From: Pieris napi
Taxonomy: Eukaryota; Arthropoda; Insecta; Lepidoptera; Pieridae
NCBI RefSeq assembly: GCF_905475465.1
Contig: NC_062249.1
Span: 4,290,501 to 4,354,500 of the forward strand
Reading direction: 5' to 3'
DNA: 64,000 nucleotides
Shown here in pieces: positions 11,901 to 26,900 of this stretch (position 1 is its first letter; every line of letters starts with the position of its first letter). The notes below the pieces were generated by a model. That model searched no databases. It had not been told where the DNA came from and worked only from the letters and a program-made list of their open reading frames with translations. The translations under genes and the position numbers were made by a program.

Positions 11901-14900
11901 GGGTTTAACAACATCTTGAGTAAGCAGTGAAAAACAATTTGATTAAAATTATTTTCAACTTTATTAATTAAAACGTTCAGTTTTTAGGTATTAAGTCCTT
12001 TCTAGCATATTATATTGACACGTAAAGTTTGAACGATAATCAAATTTTAAAGAACCATATAGTCGCCTTGTTACATCTATCAAGAGATTTTGATTAAAGA
12101 AAACTAATATAAATACAAGACAACTAACTTCTTTCTAATGGTGAGTTTGACGTCTTCAGTATTATGCAGACGTGCAGTAAGCGCAGTGTCCAGTGACGTC
12201 AGCGCCGCTTGGTATCGCCCATGAGCTACGCTCAAACGTTCCACGATCTGTGAACGAAATTAATGCTAGATTTAAACCTCATATTTTTAAGCTATTGCAT
12301 ATATTTTATCGCGGCGCGCTTTGAGCGCGGTGACCGAATCAAGAAATTCCGTAAGGAAAATAAAAACCTAACACACGATGACGTAATATAGGTGGCGCCA
12401 ATACGCGTTAGAGCGGGACAGAACGCAGTTATCCTGAGTCTGGTAGTGATAGATAGAATTAATATAAAAAAATTTGAATTAATATCAAAGAAAAAAAATA
12501 CTCCATAAATAAAATAAAAATGTGTGCGTGTACTAGGTGTACACACGTAAGAAGTGAATATTTTTCGAAAAATGATCTACTATATGCAACTTTACAGAAA
12601 TTGGTTAAATAAAGTTAAATTAGATAAAGTTTAACAAAAGGCTTTTATTATCATAGACATGAATATAGGTCGGTTATCGAAAGCTGGCGGGTTCACAGTA
12701 CTCACACTAATGCAATTTCACATACAGTATGTTTCAAAATATGATTTTTTTGCCATGCTATACATTTTAGTCCACTCTGGTTTTAGTAAGGTTGGGTGGG
12801 TTGTAAATAAATAAAAATGTGTCAAATACATATAAATATAAGGTGCATACGAGGGTGGATCCAAAAGTTCTAAGCCAGACCAAGAACGTGAAAGAGTAGT
12901 TCGTGTAAATAATTTTTCATTTTTCGACATAAGCTTCACTAACTATTCTTTGTGTTGAGAAGTATTGAGAAACCCCAGTCGCATCTGATGTCAAATTAAA
13001 TATAACATTTTTTCATTAAACTGTTTTTATTAAGATGCTTAAAAACATTGTGCACCATTTCACGAGATTGCCCTGGTAATGTTTGAAAAAAGATCAACAT
13101 GTATAAAATAATAATAATATAAAACAGTAAAGATCAACATAAACAGTAGCAAAAGAAAAACAATAACTGTCTCTTTTATACTCATAAGCTTGACCGAGCG
13201 CGAGAGAGACGGACAGTCTTTTCGTGATGTATTTGTGATTGTATTTCAGTTTGACATCACGTCTCGCGCTTATTCACAGACACTACACAAGCACAAAGTG
13301 TAAATGTGTTGAAGCCGCCAGCTTTAGATAACATACCTATACAAATACAATTATTTCTTTTTAACTTATTACTGTACTACTATGTAGTACTAAGATTATT
13401 ACAGAATTTCATTAATTGTAATAGAATTATTAGTATTATTACTATCATTGTTATCGTTATTATATATTTTTGTTACTAATGGCTTCTAATTTCTTCGGAT
13501 CAACCGTGGTAGGGACAAGGAAAAGATGGCGCGTAACGGAAAAATGTGACGCGTAACGAAAAAATGTTACAGTAAATTTTTTTCCAACCCCGATAAAGAA
13601 GTTTCACTTCAATAAATAAATAATTATAATTGCATAAGTGATCCGTTCATGATTCGTCAACGCGTCTACTACGTACGCGTATTATCGATCGCGATCTATA
13701 TATTATATTGTTAATCACAATGGAAAATGCACAATCGTTTCGTCTTTTGTTTTACATTTGGCGATGATCACAAGTCTATGAATGTATTTAACACCTACTA
13801 GCACTTCCGTATGATACGTAGGAATAGTTGCTAATATAATTATTAGCAACTATTCCTTAGGCACAAAAGGTCACCTACATATTTGTTACACAATTCGAGT
13901 ATACAGGTTAAGACACGCATTACCTGTTCGGAGATGAGGCGAGCGAGCTTATGCGTGGAGAGGGACGCAAGTGTGTATAGCGCCACCTGCCTTCGCCAAA
14001 TTGGACTGAGCGCACAGCAAGCGGATTCGGCTTCGCCAGTCACTACTCGCAATCTGATAAATTAATTAAAGCATTAGTTAACATTAACACTATTCATATA
14101 TCATATAAGTGATGTTTTAATTCAATCATTTCTATTATATGCTAATACTAGCCGTTTCGCGCCCGCTTTGCTGGACGAATTAAAATAAATTTTATGTTTC
14201 ATTATTTTATTTTTTTTCATATTTTTATTATTCTTCTTTTTAACTTCCCGCTAAGAAAATTGAAATATTTCGAAAATCGAGTTTTTAACAGATGTTGACG
14301 TTTAGAGGTTCTAGGAAGCCTCCCCGAATGTTTCCGCGGTGAAGTCCGTATGGATAAATTTTCATAAAAGTAAAACAGCAATAAAAAAATGAAGGAACGT
14401 TGGAATTTAATAAATAAATAGCCATAAACCACCTTAAAATTTCGCATCGAATGGTGGTAGTTTCATGTCGATACGATCAGTGGTTTAGGCGTGATTGAGC
14501 CTCAAACGAAGTTCATTTTCATTATATATATATAGATTACGCAAGGAAAAATGAGCTTTTACAAATAAATAACGCTCTTAACAGGGCTATCTTAATTTGA
14601 TTCTGGATTTGGCATTTTTTGACTTAATACAAGAGAATATATCGCTTGCCCCGGGAAACAAAGTCGTAAACTATTACGACTATTTTAATGTTTTGTCATT
14701 TTTGACTTCTTTGGGTGATGTAGGATTTTATTTAAAAAAAACAAGGATATTCTACGGAAATTTTTTTGTGTACAATATTAGTAATACTCGTTTAGGTCCA
14801 TATCCGCTCCTTCCCTTGCCCTTCTGGCAAGTGCGAACCTGGATTCGCAAAAGATCTGCAGAACTCCAAAATCAACGATGGTCGCGAGCGTGGACTGCAG

Positions 14901-17900
14901 ACAGTCCAAAATGGCGCTGCCAGCAGTTAACTCGCAATTGACAAAGCAATTACGGGATATTATATTAAGATATAGTTTTTTTTTACTATTTACACTAAAT
15001 ACATAACAACAATGTTTAAAACGTCAAATATATATCTGTTGTTTGTTTTAGTATCTTAGGAATAATAACCTTCATTTATTTTTCCTAAAAAAAAATAATG
15101 CTTTTACGACTTTGTTCTTCGGGGTAAACGATATGTAACTAATTTATTGTAATATACTTTAAAATAGATTTATATATTAACTGTTTCTAAGCCTACTGAC
15201 CTATAGAACAGTCTTCTAATAGAGTCCAATAAGCTTCTCAGTAGGGAGAAGGACGCGCAAGGCTGCAAGTCGATCCGATCCGCCGCAGACACCACTTGCC
15301 GCATCGCTTCACTCGCCGGACGACCGCCTAGCTCTTCACGACAACACGACTCCAACGATTCTAGACATCTGAAAATGCACGATAAAAATTAATATACTTA
15401 ATTGTTATAAAAAGTCGTAAACTGTAAAAGAAATATTAAAAAAAAATATTCAACCAGCTTATAGTTATATGATTATAGCAAATTTTACTATACTAGTTTT
15501 ACCATATGAATATTTTTTTATTAATAATAATAATTTATTTTTTGCAAGAATATGGTACAAAATGTTAAGGTGATACAATCATAAATCGTTCGCATATTCT
15601 GCCACACACGATGGCGCGCAAATTTGTCTTAAAGTATTTCACATTTTTATTCAATGTCAATTCTTATACTATCTAGTCTATTATATTATATACATTAAAT
15701 CATTAGCTTTATATCAATTACGGTGTTTCATGCAAATAATCATTTATTGAATAGTACATTTTTTCTAAAAGTAATTCACTAAGTCGCTTTTTAAAGAATC
15801 TAGACGGAAGATCTTTTAATTCTTTAGATTCTTTTTTTTATTGTAGACTTTAATTGCCATACAAAAGCTGTTGGCACAGCCAATTTCATCCCATGTCTAC
15901 TTCTTACTTCAACTTCTACATTCGACTTAAAATTATGTATGTTTCTGTGCACGAATAAGGATATCTCTAAAATATAAATACATGGAAGAGATAAAATTTT
16001 GAGCTTCTTAAATGGGAAATCATAAAAAAAGGATATCGCAATATTCCCGTAAGCTTAGGACAAATGTAGTTAATAAGCTTTTACTTATATTTTCCAAAAA
16101 TCTTAAAGGATACCATAATTTAAAATTCTAGTATCTGTATACCTTTTTTTTTTTTTTTTTTTTTTTTTATAGAACGGGGGGCAAACGGGCAGGAGGCTCA
16201 CCTGATGTAAAGTGATACCGCCGCCCATGGACACTCTCAATGCCAGAGGGCTCGCGAGTGCGTTGCCGGCCTTTTAAGAATTGGTACGCTCTTTTCTTGA
16301 AGGACCCTAAGTCGAATTGGTTCGGAAATACTTCAGTGGGCAGCTGGTTCCACATAGTGGTGGTGCGCGGCAAAAACTGCCTTGAAAAACGCTCAGTTGT
16401 GGAACGGCGGACGTCGAGGTGATACGGGTGGAATTTCGTATTCTGCCTCGACGTCCGATGATGAAACTCAGCTGCAGGTATTAATCCGAACAACTCCTCT
16501 GAACACTCTCCATGGTAAATGCGGTAGAAGATACAGAGTGACCCCACATCTCTACGCAACGCCAAAGGATCAAGCCGATCGGAGAGGGATTGGTCGTCGA
16601 CGATTCGAACCGCTCTGCGTTGTATACGGTCAAGTGGAAGGAGCTGGTACTGGGGAGCCCCCGCCCAGAGGTGAGAGCAGTACTCCATGTGGGGCCGAAT
16701 TTGCGCTTTATATAGTTGCATGCGGTGGCCCGGAGTGAAGTACTGCCTCGCCTTGCTGAGCACACCAAGCTTTTTGGAGGCTAATTTAGCCTTTCCCTCC
16801 AAGTGACCGCGAAACTGAACGTCGTTCGATATGTCAACGCCAAGTATTCCAATGCTGGCTGTGGCTTTAAGAAGAGTGTTTTCGAAAAGAGGAGTAGCGA
16901 CAAAGGGTATTTTTTTAGCGGAAAACGCGCAAACTTGTGTCTTCTTGGGGTTAAATTGGACTAGGTTTTGTCTGCCCCAGTCTGAGACTCCATGTAGTAG
17001 AGTTTCGACTTCAGACACAAGTTTGTTCCGGTACTCATCAACAACTGCCCGAGAAATACCTGCCCGGCCAGTGTAAAGAGTATCCCCAGTGCTGTCATCC
17101 GCATAGCAATGAATGTTGCTAAGTTGCAACATATCATTGATATGCAGAAGAAATAGGGTCGGGGATAGAACACAGCCTTGTGGGACCCCAGCGTTTACGG
17201 GTTTAAGGTCGGAACATGCTCCGTCGATGACGACCTTGATGCTCCGATCGGCCAGAAAGCTGGAGATCCAATCGCATAATTTCTCGGGAAGCCCATAGGC
17301 TGGAAGCTTCGAGAGAAGTGCTCTATGCCACACCCGATCGAAGGCTTTCGCTATGTCCAAACTTACCGCCAGCGCCTCCCCCTTGGACTCAATTGCCTCT
17401 GCCCACCTATGGGTAAGGTATACAAGGAGGTCACCAGCTGAGCGACCACGACGAAAGCCGTACTGAGAATCGCTAATCAACTGGTGGCCCTCTAGATACC
17501 TCAAGAGCTGGCTATTAATAATGGTTTCCATTATTTTGGAGAACAAGGAGGTTATAGCTATTGGGCGATAGTTGGACGGATCAGAGCGATCGCCTTTTTT
17601 TGGGATCGGATGTATCGAAGCGGTCTTCCAGCACTTCGGGACAGTGCCGAGCGAGTACAGGTACCGGAAAAGGCGCGTTAAGACCGGAGCCAACTCAGGA
17701 GCACAAGTACGCAGCACAATTGGGGGGATACCATCCGGCCCGCTCGACTTATGAATGTCCAAGGAAGAAAGTGCTTTGCGGACAGCACGTTGCTGGAATG
17801 TGATTTCCGGCATCGAAGAATCACACCGCGAAATGGTCGGTGGTGATCTCCCTCGGTCATCCAAAGTCGAGTTGGACGCGAAGAGACAGCCCAAAAGGTC

Positions 17901-20900
17901 GGCCTTCTCCTTCGCAGTATGGGCTAGAGAGTCATCCTCCCTGTGCAGTGGCGGAATGGTGGGCTGACAGAAATTCCCTTGGACAGCTTTGGCGAGAGAC
18001 CAGAAGGCTCGTGTCCCTGAAGGGAGTTGGGCCAATCTCTCGCCAAATCCGGCAATGTGCTCTGACTTTGCCTTAGTGATTTCCCGTTTGAAGGACCTGG
18101 AGGCTGAGTTATATGCTGTTTTAAGTTCGCTGGTATTGGCATCACGAGATTTCGCCGCTTCCGCCCATGCCTTAAAGCATTCTCGCTTTCGACGCGAGGC
18201 CGCCTTGCAAGAACGTTTAAACCAGGGCTGAGACTTGCCACCGATCGGCACCGCAGAAAATGGAATAAAGAGTTCCATGCCCTGCAGAACCACTTCGGCG
18301 ACAGAGGCGGCGACGGAATCTGGAGCTTCCGGCGAAAAGCACATAGGCCCCCAAGGGTAGGACGCAAAGAAAGACCGCATCCCGTCCCAATCTGCTGACT
18401 TATAGTGCCAAATACGGCGACAACCCATAAAGCGGGGCCGTGAAGGGCGCGTAGATGGCACAGTACTCCGGACCACCCAATGATCTGATGAACCCAATGG
18501 CGGGTCAACAGAGACTTGATAGTTCTCCGGATGTGAAGTCAGCAGAAGGTCCAACAAAGAGGGTTTATGACCATCCACATCTGGTATTCGTGTAATCGCA
18601 GGGACCATTTGTGTCAGGTCGTAGGCTAAAGCAAAGTCGTGAAAGGATCTTCCCGCGTGATCGGTGGTTTCAGAGCCGAGCCAATCGGCATGGTGGGCGT
18701 TAAAATCGCCAAGTATCACGATTTCAGCGGTAGGAACCCTTTCGAGCAGGGAATCTGTAGCCATTTGGATGTGCTCAATGAGTCGGTCAGTTTCGGTATT
18801 TCCGCTATGGGACCTATACAGGCATGCGTAGAATCGCGGATGGTCATCGCAGTCTACGCGCAGCCAGAGGTTAGATAGGTCCCTTCCTTCAAGCGTCCCG
18901 AGGCGACGAGAACAGATATCCTCTCTGACGTACACGCAAACTCCAGCCCGCGGCACAAATGAATGTTCCAATTTGTACCCCGGGTAGGAGAGGTAGGAAG
19001 TATCAGCCGGGGGGGATATCTGAGTCTCGGTAAGAAAGAGCAAGGCCGGCTTCGCAGTCTCTAAATGGTAGTGGACTGCGTTGATGTTGGAATTGAGCCC
19101 CCTAACATTTGTGAAGTCCACGGCGAGCGTGGACGGGGGTGCCTTTGTTGAATTGCTCCGTTTGCCCCGAGAACGATAACTGTTTTTGTTTTTGAGCGCA
19201 GAGTTGCCCCCCCCAGAATACGAAGGGCAGCCTGTGCGTCCACCACCGGGTGCTGAGTGTCCCGGTGTTGGACGCCCAGAGGGGGATTCTCCACCGCGAG
19301 CGCGTGTGGTACCCCCCTGGGGTAGATTCTCTTTTTTCTGCGCCTTCATATTTCATATGGGGGGGGGGGGGATGGGCTCCGGGAGTCTCTCTCACCGCAC
19401 GAAACGCGAGTACAATAGGGCGAACCTATTGCATCACTTCACGCCGGTTTTCTAAGAGACAGTGGTACTGCCCCGGTCGTGCCTGCCCATTTGGCTGAAG
19501 CCCGAAGGCAACAGCATGGCACTCCCACTAGGAACTATGGGATATTTTATATCAATTATGTATAAATTTAACTTACCTCTGCAAGGTTCCGAAGTAAGTG
19601 TCTTTGAGGCAATCTACAAACTTGACTAGCTTCACACTTATCTTGTGACTTAGTTTTGACAAGACTGAAATCAAATAAATTTTTATATCAATTCAACTTT
19701 CACCTTCACATAATTTTAATGTTTGTTTCATATCCAAAATTTACTTTGCAAGTACAAAATTAATGTTGTATCGAGAATTTTCCAAGCATCTCTACACCGT
19801 CAATCATCGTTCTGGATTCCTACCTCGTTGAAACAACAAACATTTTACTACAAAGCGATGGCTGACCGCCAACTTGCTAGGTATATTATGGAATTTCTTA
19901 CTCGTATAGAAATTTACAACAAAATTCAAACACGTTAAGGCTTCGGAAGCTTTACACAATTATTAGTGTTGTTTACCCAAGAAACAATTATACATACATA
20001 ATTAGTGCACAGCCGTGCTGATATACCTAGTTATATATAGATGATATACCTAGGTTAGGGAAAATGAACATACCTGTCCTTTGCACGTCAAGCGAAGCCT
20101 GCTTGGTGGATAAGGTGGTGTTAGAGCAAGTAGATACCGTGCTTCGTCCACTAAAACTTGGAGAAAGCGGGAGGGATTCACTTTCGATCGGGATTGTACC
20201 GCTGAGAGGCTCTCTTGTACTCTAAAAGTTTAATATTCTTACTTATACCTTTTTATTTGTTGTATGTAGAAAAAATATGCATATATTTGAATGACGCAAT
20301 AACAACTAGTGACATATAAAATAATATTTTTCGAAATTGTAATATAGCCATCACTGCATTACAAAAATGCAGAAGGGAATGAATTTTTTACATGAAAAAA
20401 TTGATTCCATTATCCGACTCGAAGGACCAAATATTGCAACCTTTATTTACCTTAAAATAATCTATATAACTCTGACTAGCTCCAAAGCTTTCCTCATTAG
20501 ACATCACAATATCGTAATCATCGATGTTAAAACTATCGTACGACAGCGCTTCTTCACCATCCGACAAACTCACATTGTCTTCGTCCACCAAATGGCACGA
20601 ATCTGCTTCATCGAAATCGTTTTCATTTCTAGTACTACTTTGTGGCCGATTGATTTGGTTCAGTCGTATTGCTTTATTCGGAGTTTTTCTGGGTGTGTAG
20701 AAACATGAATTCGAGATCATAAATTGCCTGTCTTGATGGCACGGGAGATCTAAAATATTAAGATTAAAATACTTAGGGATTGGTTGAAAGACAGTTTGTA
20801 GTCGCTTGTTAGACATACGGCCGCTCGTTTAGTATAAACATGCAACAAATAAAATAGTATGTATAAAAGAGATGCAAGCTAAATGGAGAACTGTCTATTA

Positions 20901-23900
20901 AAGTAATTTATTAGATAATTCTATCTATTAATTTAATTTACTAATTAGATTAGTAACTAACCTGTTTATAAGTATATGGGGTAGATGAAATAAACACCAT
21001 TTTAAATGAATTAATTGATTTAATGTTTTAACGATTACAAAAATGTATATAAAATGCCAAGCATATCGGCACAAAGGGCACTTGCGCACGCACTACTTCA
21101 ATATTACCCACGTACACGGACACATACGCGTTAAACAAGCAAGACAAGTTTTTGTGGGTACGTGCGAGTGTCGTAATAAAGATGTCGATGTCATCAATAA
21201 AGTTTGATTAAAAATAAATTTGAAATGTAAATATGAGATATATATAAATATATGGAACTAAAAAATAATATGCATATGACAAGAAAAAATAATGAAGCGA
21301 GCTGTTACTGTATAATTAGTCAACAATAAAAATCTGTTTTAAGTGAACTTCAATTTAGAATCAAGCGATTTTTTATTAGCTAAATATGTGAGAATAATTA
21401 ATTTCAATATTTTTTTTTTAACCACATTTTTCAAACACACCCAACTTTTTTCCGAAATAATGAATGTAATAAATTTAAATAATCCTACCATCAACACTCC
21501 AATCCATATTGTGTATTTCATATTTCATCTCCTGTAATACTTCTTGCATTATCTGCACCAATTCCTGTTTCTTGTCACCCTCTGAGAACTTAGCATTTAT
21601 AGTCTGTAAAAATAAAAATATTTTTTTTATTATACCTAAATATATACTATTTGCATTGTCTTTTCTCATATATTGTATTTTTTTAAATCAAAATGTCATG
21701 ATTTCAGATGGACTTAGAACCTTAATGATAGAGCTACTACTACTATACCCCTCAAAAATAAATTAGTATCATTGCACCGTTTTATATAAAGTACACATGA
21801 TGAAGCTTTTAATTTGCAATAAAACATAAATTATTCTCAACAATTTTTTTATAGAAGAGGGGCCAAACGGGCAAGAGAATCAACTTATGTTTATACCGCC
21901 GCCCATGGACACTCTGAATGCCAGAAGGATCATGAGTGCGTTGCCAGCCTTTTAGACAAAGTTTAAGCTAGAGGGTTCAATACCGTTAGTAGAATCATAT
22001 AATAGTATTGTCTTTTATTGACATAACCTTAACACGTTTAAAGAAAAAACTTTTTAACCGGATTAAAGTTAAGTTTAAGATATATTATTATAAAAATGTA
22101 CTGTAAAGCACGCGAAACGTCGGTTAAATTTAAAATTATGTTAAATAATTGTAAATTTATAATAATACATAACTTTAATCCGGTTAAAAAGATTTTTCTT
22201 TAGAATCATATAATTTTAAAAAGAAGAAAAATTACAACTATTTTCTAAATAAAATATAATATAATATATCTAATAATTGATTGATAACACTTTTGTTGGA
22301 CTGTAATATTATTAACTCACTTCATACAAATACTGTTCCTGTTTGGCAACATACTGTATCTTTTTAGGCACCACCTGTAACTCTCTCGCCAGGTCAAACG
22401 AAGACAATATCAACTCTTGAAGTACCTTTACATGTATCTGAAAATTATACAACATTAATATGTCAGCATCAGCGAGAATGTTTTAAATCGCTTTCCAGGT
22501 AGCTGTTAAATTGTGACAATAACTATAGAATTTATTAAGAATAATGTGGGGTAGCGAGAATGTAGCTATTGGTGAAAGAATGTTAGAAATGAGCCCAATA
22601 ACTTTTGTTTATTAGTAACAAACAAAGTATTTCCCAACCATGTAGTGATTATTATCACAAAAATATATTTCATAATTTTATTTATTGTTTTAATTTCCTT
22701 ACACACGCAAAAGTTAACTAGGCATCTCGCTGCAATGACGTCATAGTGACTGCATACAAAATTCAAGTAATCTTCTCCCCCTCCCCTCGAATTTTGCGCG
22801 TAGGTATTGATTATTTATAATATCAACGTTTATCTATAAGGAGATTAAATGTAGGTATATTTTGTGGTAACAGTTCTATATCCATAGGTTAAAACAAATA
22901 TAATTTTAGTTTATTTTTTAACGTTATTTAATTAACTGATCGTACTGTCGCGTCAAGGGCTAGAGCGGTAGGCGGTGGGGTGCGGTGGGAGGGGAAGCAC
23001 ATTCCACGCAGGTGCCAAGTTGATTTCTGCGTGTAGCAAGTTATTTCAATTTCTTTAATGGCTTTATTATTGTTGAAAGGCACTCAAAATGTCAATTTAC
23101 AATGTAATTTCTTTTTAATATCTTTAATATTTATAAACCATCTTCTTGGGGTAAGATTAGAAAATGATACTCAGTGCTATTTAAGTCTCGACTCCCGAAC
23201 ATGAAAAAAGTTACCTACCTTCATTTTGAAGTTACCTACATATAATTACAGGAAAATTAATGAATAACTCACTTCACTTAGAACCGAGAAGTGTTCCAAT
23301 ATGCAGTTTTGTACGCAATCAGTCGCGAACTTCAGTACATTATTTATCAATACAGTTCTGCTTTTAACTGTACGTGCGACTGGGTCTTTCTTACGCTGAA
23401 CTTCCGTCTTATCTATGTTCTTAAAAATATCTGAGTCGTCTAAAATCAGCCATTGAGATTTTGCGCGATGCTTTGCAGAGATTGCTGCAAGTATTACCGT
23501 GGTTATTAAAAATATAAGTTTATATAGATAAATAGCTGGTCGTGCTCCATAGGACAATCATAGAGCCTGGACAAATTCAAATTGGTTGCTGATTTTTTGC
23601 TTTAACATATTTTTTTAATTTATAATGCTACAAATGTAATTACTTATTTTATCTCACACTGTTTTGTTGTGTTTTTTTTTAATATTTTTATTACTCTTTT
23701 ATGTAAATATTCTACGGTTTCGATATTTGTAAATATGTGAGGAACATGTATGCTAACTTTTTTAGTATAGTAGTTTATTCTAAGAGTACATTGTCTTCAC
23801 ATTGAATTATTTAACAAATGTAACAAAATATTGTAAACCTATTTTAAAAGAGTAAGTGCGGAGTTTCTTGCCCATTCTTCTCCACACGAAACTACTTTTT

Positions 23901-26900
23901 GGAAGGGGCAACTAGAATCTTCTTTGTATTTTGTTTGACGTTCAAAAGTGCCATTTTAGGTGGTCTAATTGAAATAAATGTTTTGACTTTGACATAAGTC
24001 GATACTAGGTACTTACAAGCAACTTCCCACTGATCAAGCAACTCGTTCAAGAACGCTGTCTTTTCTTCTTGAGATCGGATTTCTAAAGCTTTCCGATCCA
24101 AAGACTTTGTGGCACTGTATAATCAGAATAACATTAAATTCAGAACTTTTAGACTCTCATCCCTGAGGTCGTAGGTTCGATCCTCGGCTGTGGACCAATG
24201 GACTTTCTGTCTATGTGCGCATTTAACATTCGCTCGAACGGTGAGGTAACCGGCTTACATTAGACCCAAAAAGTCGACCGCCAAATGATTATGAAACAGA
24301 TACAGAAATCTGAGGTTCAGGACTAAATGTGTAGTAAGGCCACTGGTTTTTTTCTGTTCCTCATTAGTTTTTTTTTTTATTACTGAAAAATGCGAGCGAA
24401 ATGTATGACAATTTGGAGTACTATTAAAGACTCACGCAACTCCATCTTTCAAAAGATCTCTGTCAGACTCAGGCAATTCTTCACTCCTATACGGCGATTC
24501 AGTCGACTCAGTCGCTTCATTCACTTCCATTCGCCGGTCTTCACTCAGACTGTCAGAGAAAAGCACGAAAAGGACCTGAGATCTGGGATTAATTTCCTTT
24601 ATTTGATGGAGATCGAGACAGTTCTGAAAATGTATTTTAGTATTATTAAACATTTTTGTTTATGTTTGTATTAACTGTTCAAATAATTAAACAAAAAGGA
24701 GGGCAACTGCCTTATCGCTTTATTTGCAAAGAAAGTGGCACATTTAAATTAATGAATTATAAAAAACCGCACAATCATCCCAAATCAGCACATATATTAA
24801 AATAGGCAAGCACATATCATATTAATTATCAAATTTAGTAAGGTATTTATAATTGTTAAAATTTATGGTCTAGACACTGTCCACAGTATAACCTTTACGA
24901 GTTAATGCGGAAAAATTACAAGGACTTGTATCTAGATTTATATTAACACCGTAAAATCTCACCTCAGCACTAAAAACCGCCGGTTCACAGCTCTCCTTCC
25001 AAACAACGGGATACATTTTCTTGACTATATCAACTTTCGTGACATTATACAAATCAAAGGTCGCCCAAAAATCCTCGTCGCTTCTTGAAACCGACATTTT
25101 ATTAATTGGTTCGTTGAAGATATTCCTTCCATAGCGGTCCAGCGCGTAGAGATATATCGGGGAGTAATTCCGTAAAATGCTGTCCCGTTTTTGATAAAAA
25201 TCTGAGTAGAGCTCTTTTAAACCGTGTAAGGATGTTTGGCCAGAATCGGTTTCAAGGTCCGGCGGAATGATTATTCGAAGACCATCTTTGAGGAAGGAAT
25301 TGTTCAGTTCGATTTCAAGCATCGTTGTGAGGTCGTTACTGTCTTGGCGAAGAATATCCTAAAAATATATAATAAATTAGGTTAATACGTGGAGGAATAA
25401 GGAGAGTGCGAATTTAATCACATATTCAAACTCAAGACCGTAGTATATAAATCAATTGCACATCAAAATTTGGCAGGTTTTTGACGTGACAACGTCTTAA
25501 AATTCGATGGAGCCGGCTGCACGCACGAAAAAACATGACGCATGCGGCGTTACCTCGCTCTGAGGCGTTCCATTTAAGTGTAAAGTGCAAGCGAGAGCGC
25601 GGAACGAGCGACAAAGATGCACAATGGACCTCCGCGTTCGGCAGCGTCCGACATCTTTATTGTATATTATAAAGTATAATATTATATCGATTTTATTGTA
25701 ATCGATCAATTCAATTGTGATTCCCATTTACCTCCTTCTCTACATCCATACAAAATATCTATCAAAGAAATAAAATTAAAATTTTCTTTTGAAAAATGCA
25801 ACCATTCCATCAGTATTTTCTTATGACGTTGTCACGTTCAAAAATCGTCAGTAAACTGACTTTACAGACAACCGATTTTTTTTAATAGGATCGGGGGGCA
25901 AACTAACGTACGAGATGCCCAAAAAGGGCATTCATCGCAGCCGACAGCCTGTCACTTGACACAATTTTTGAGTATGTTTTTTTTTAAACAATTGGAAGTC
26001 GTATCTAGTTTCTGTGATAACCAGCAGTTTTTGCGCGTATTATACTCTTATAAATTTAATTATTTCTACATTTTTTTATTCTTTCAAAACAACGGGCAAA
26101 TACGCTGTTTTACTGAAAGCATTTAAGTCAATTAAAACTAAACAATAGTTTTTTTTTGCGGGAAACTTACCAAAACTATTGGTTGCTAAAGGTGCTTTAA
26201 GCTAAGAACAGAGACAATACTATAATACAAAATGTTTAATATTTCAATACCTGCAAAGGCAACGTGTCCCATGGCTGTCGATTGCACTCCAATTCTTCCA
26301 CCAGCTCGAACTCACTTGTCCCTAGCGTGAGGTGCACTTGGGTACTCGAACCATACTGAATGCGTAACTGGAATGTACAATTTCGATTTAATACGCGTTT
26401 CTCAAACATATATTTACTTAAGAGTTCTATGTGGTTGCGTGTTGTTCCCACGAGAATGTAAGTGCGTGCTCCTATTTCACCATGCCTCCTGCTGATAGGG
26501 GACAAGTCTTTGTTTTTATTTATGTTATTATTATTAATTACTTAAAATGTCATGTGGAACATGGTGTAATGGTTGCAGCTCCTTACAAACGTTGTGTAAA
26601 AAAAAAAACATGGCGATTAAAAAGAGTGGCGGAGAGTTTATTGCCAGTTCTTCTCTTCCGTTCTACGCCCTTGATTTGAGAACTGGCAGTAAATGTAAAA
26701 TTAGAAGCATTAATATTTATTTCTTTAATGACGAATCACAAGTGTACATTGTGTTACCTACGTGAATAAATGATTTTTGAATTTGAATTTGATTTTATAA
26801 TCTTTATTTTTCGGTACTTACTAAATAAATCAAGTATTGAATAAATATCAACGTTCAAATTATTGAATCTACTATTTTAGAATATAGTAATAATAATCCA

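Noticed and set aside
14597..14941. 114-residue plus-strand frame
   Set aside because: No family signature, lies in a DSTYK intron, composition like translated intron DNA.
17924..18508. 194-residue open frame on the minus strand and other frames in 16240-19498
   Set aside because: Shadows of the intact LINE reading frame in other frames.
20388..20816. 142-residue open frame that looks like an intron-nested gene
   Set aside because: A good acceptor at 20750 and a donor at 20450 with phases 1 and 0 make it DSTYK exon 10 read through into flanking introns.
26368..26505. Upstream extension of the exon 3 open frame
   Set aside because: The acceptor at 26368 (ACATTCCAG) gives phase 0 as required by exon 2; upstream acceptors give wrong phases.
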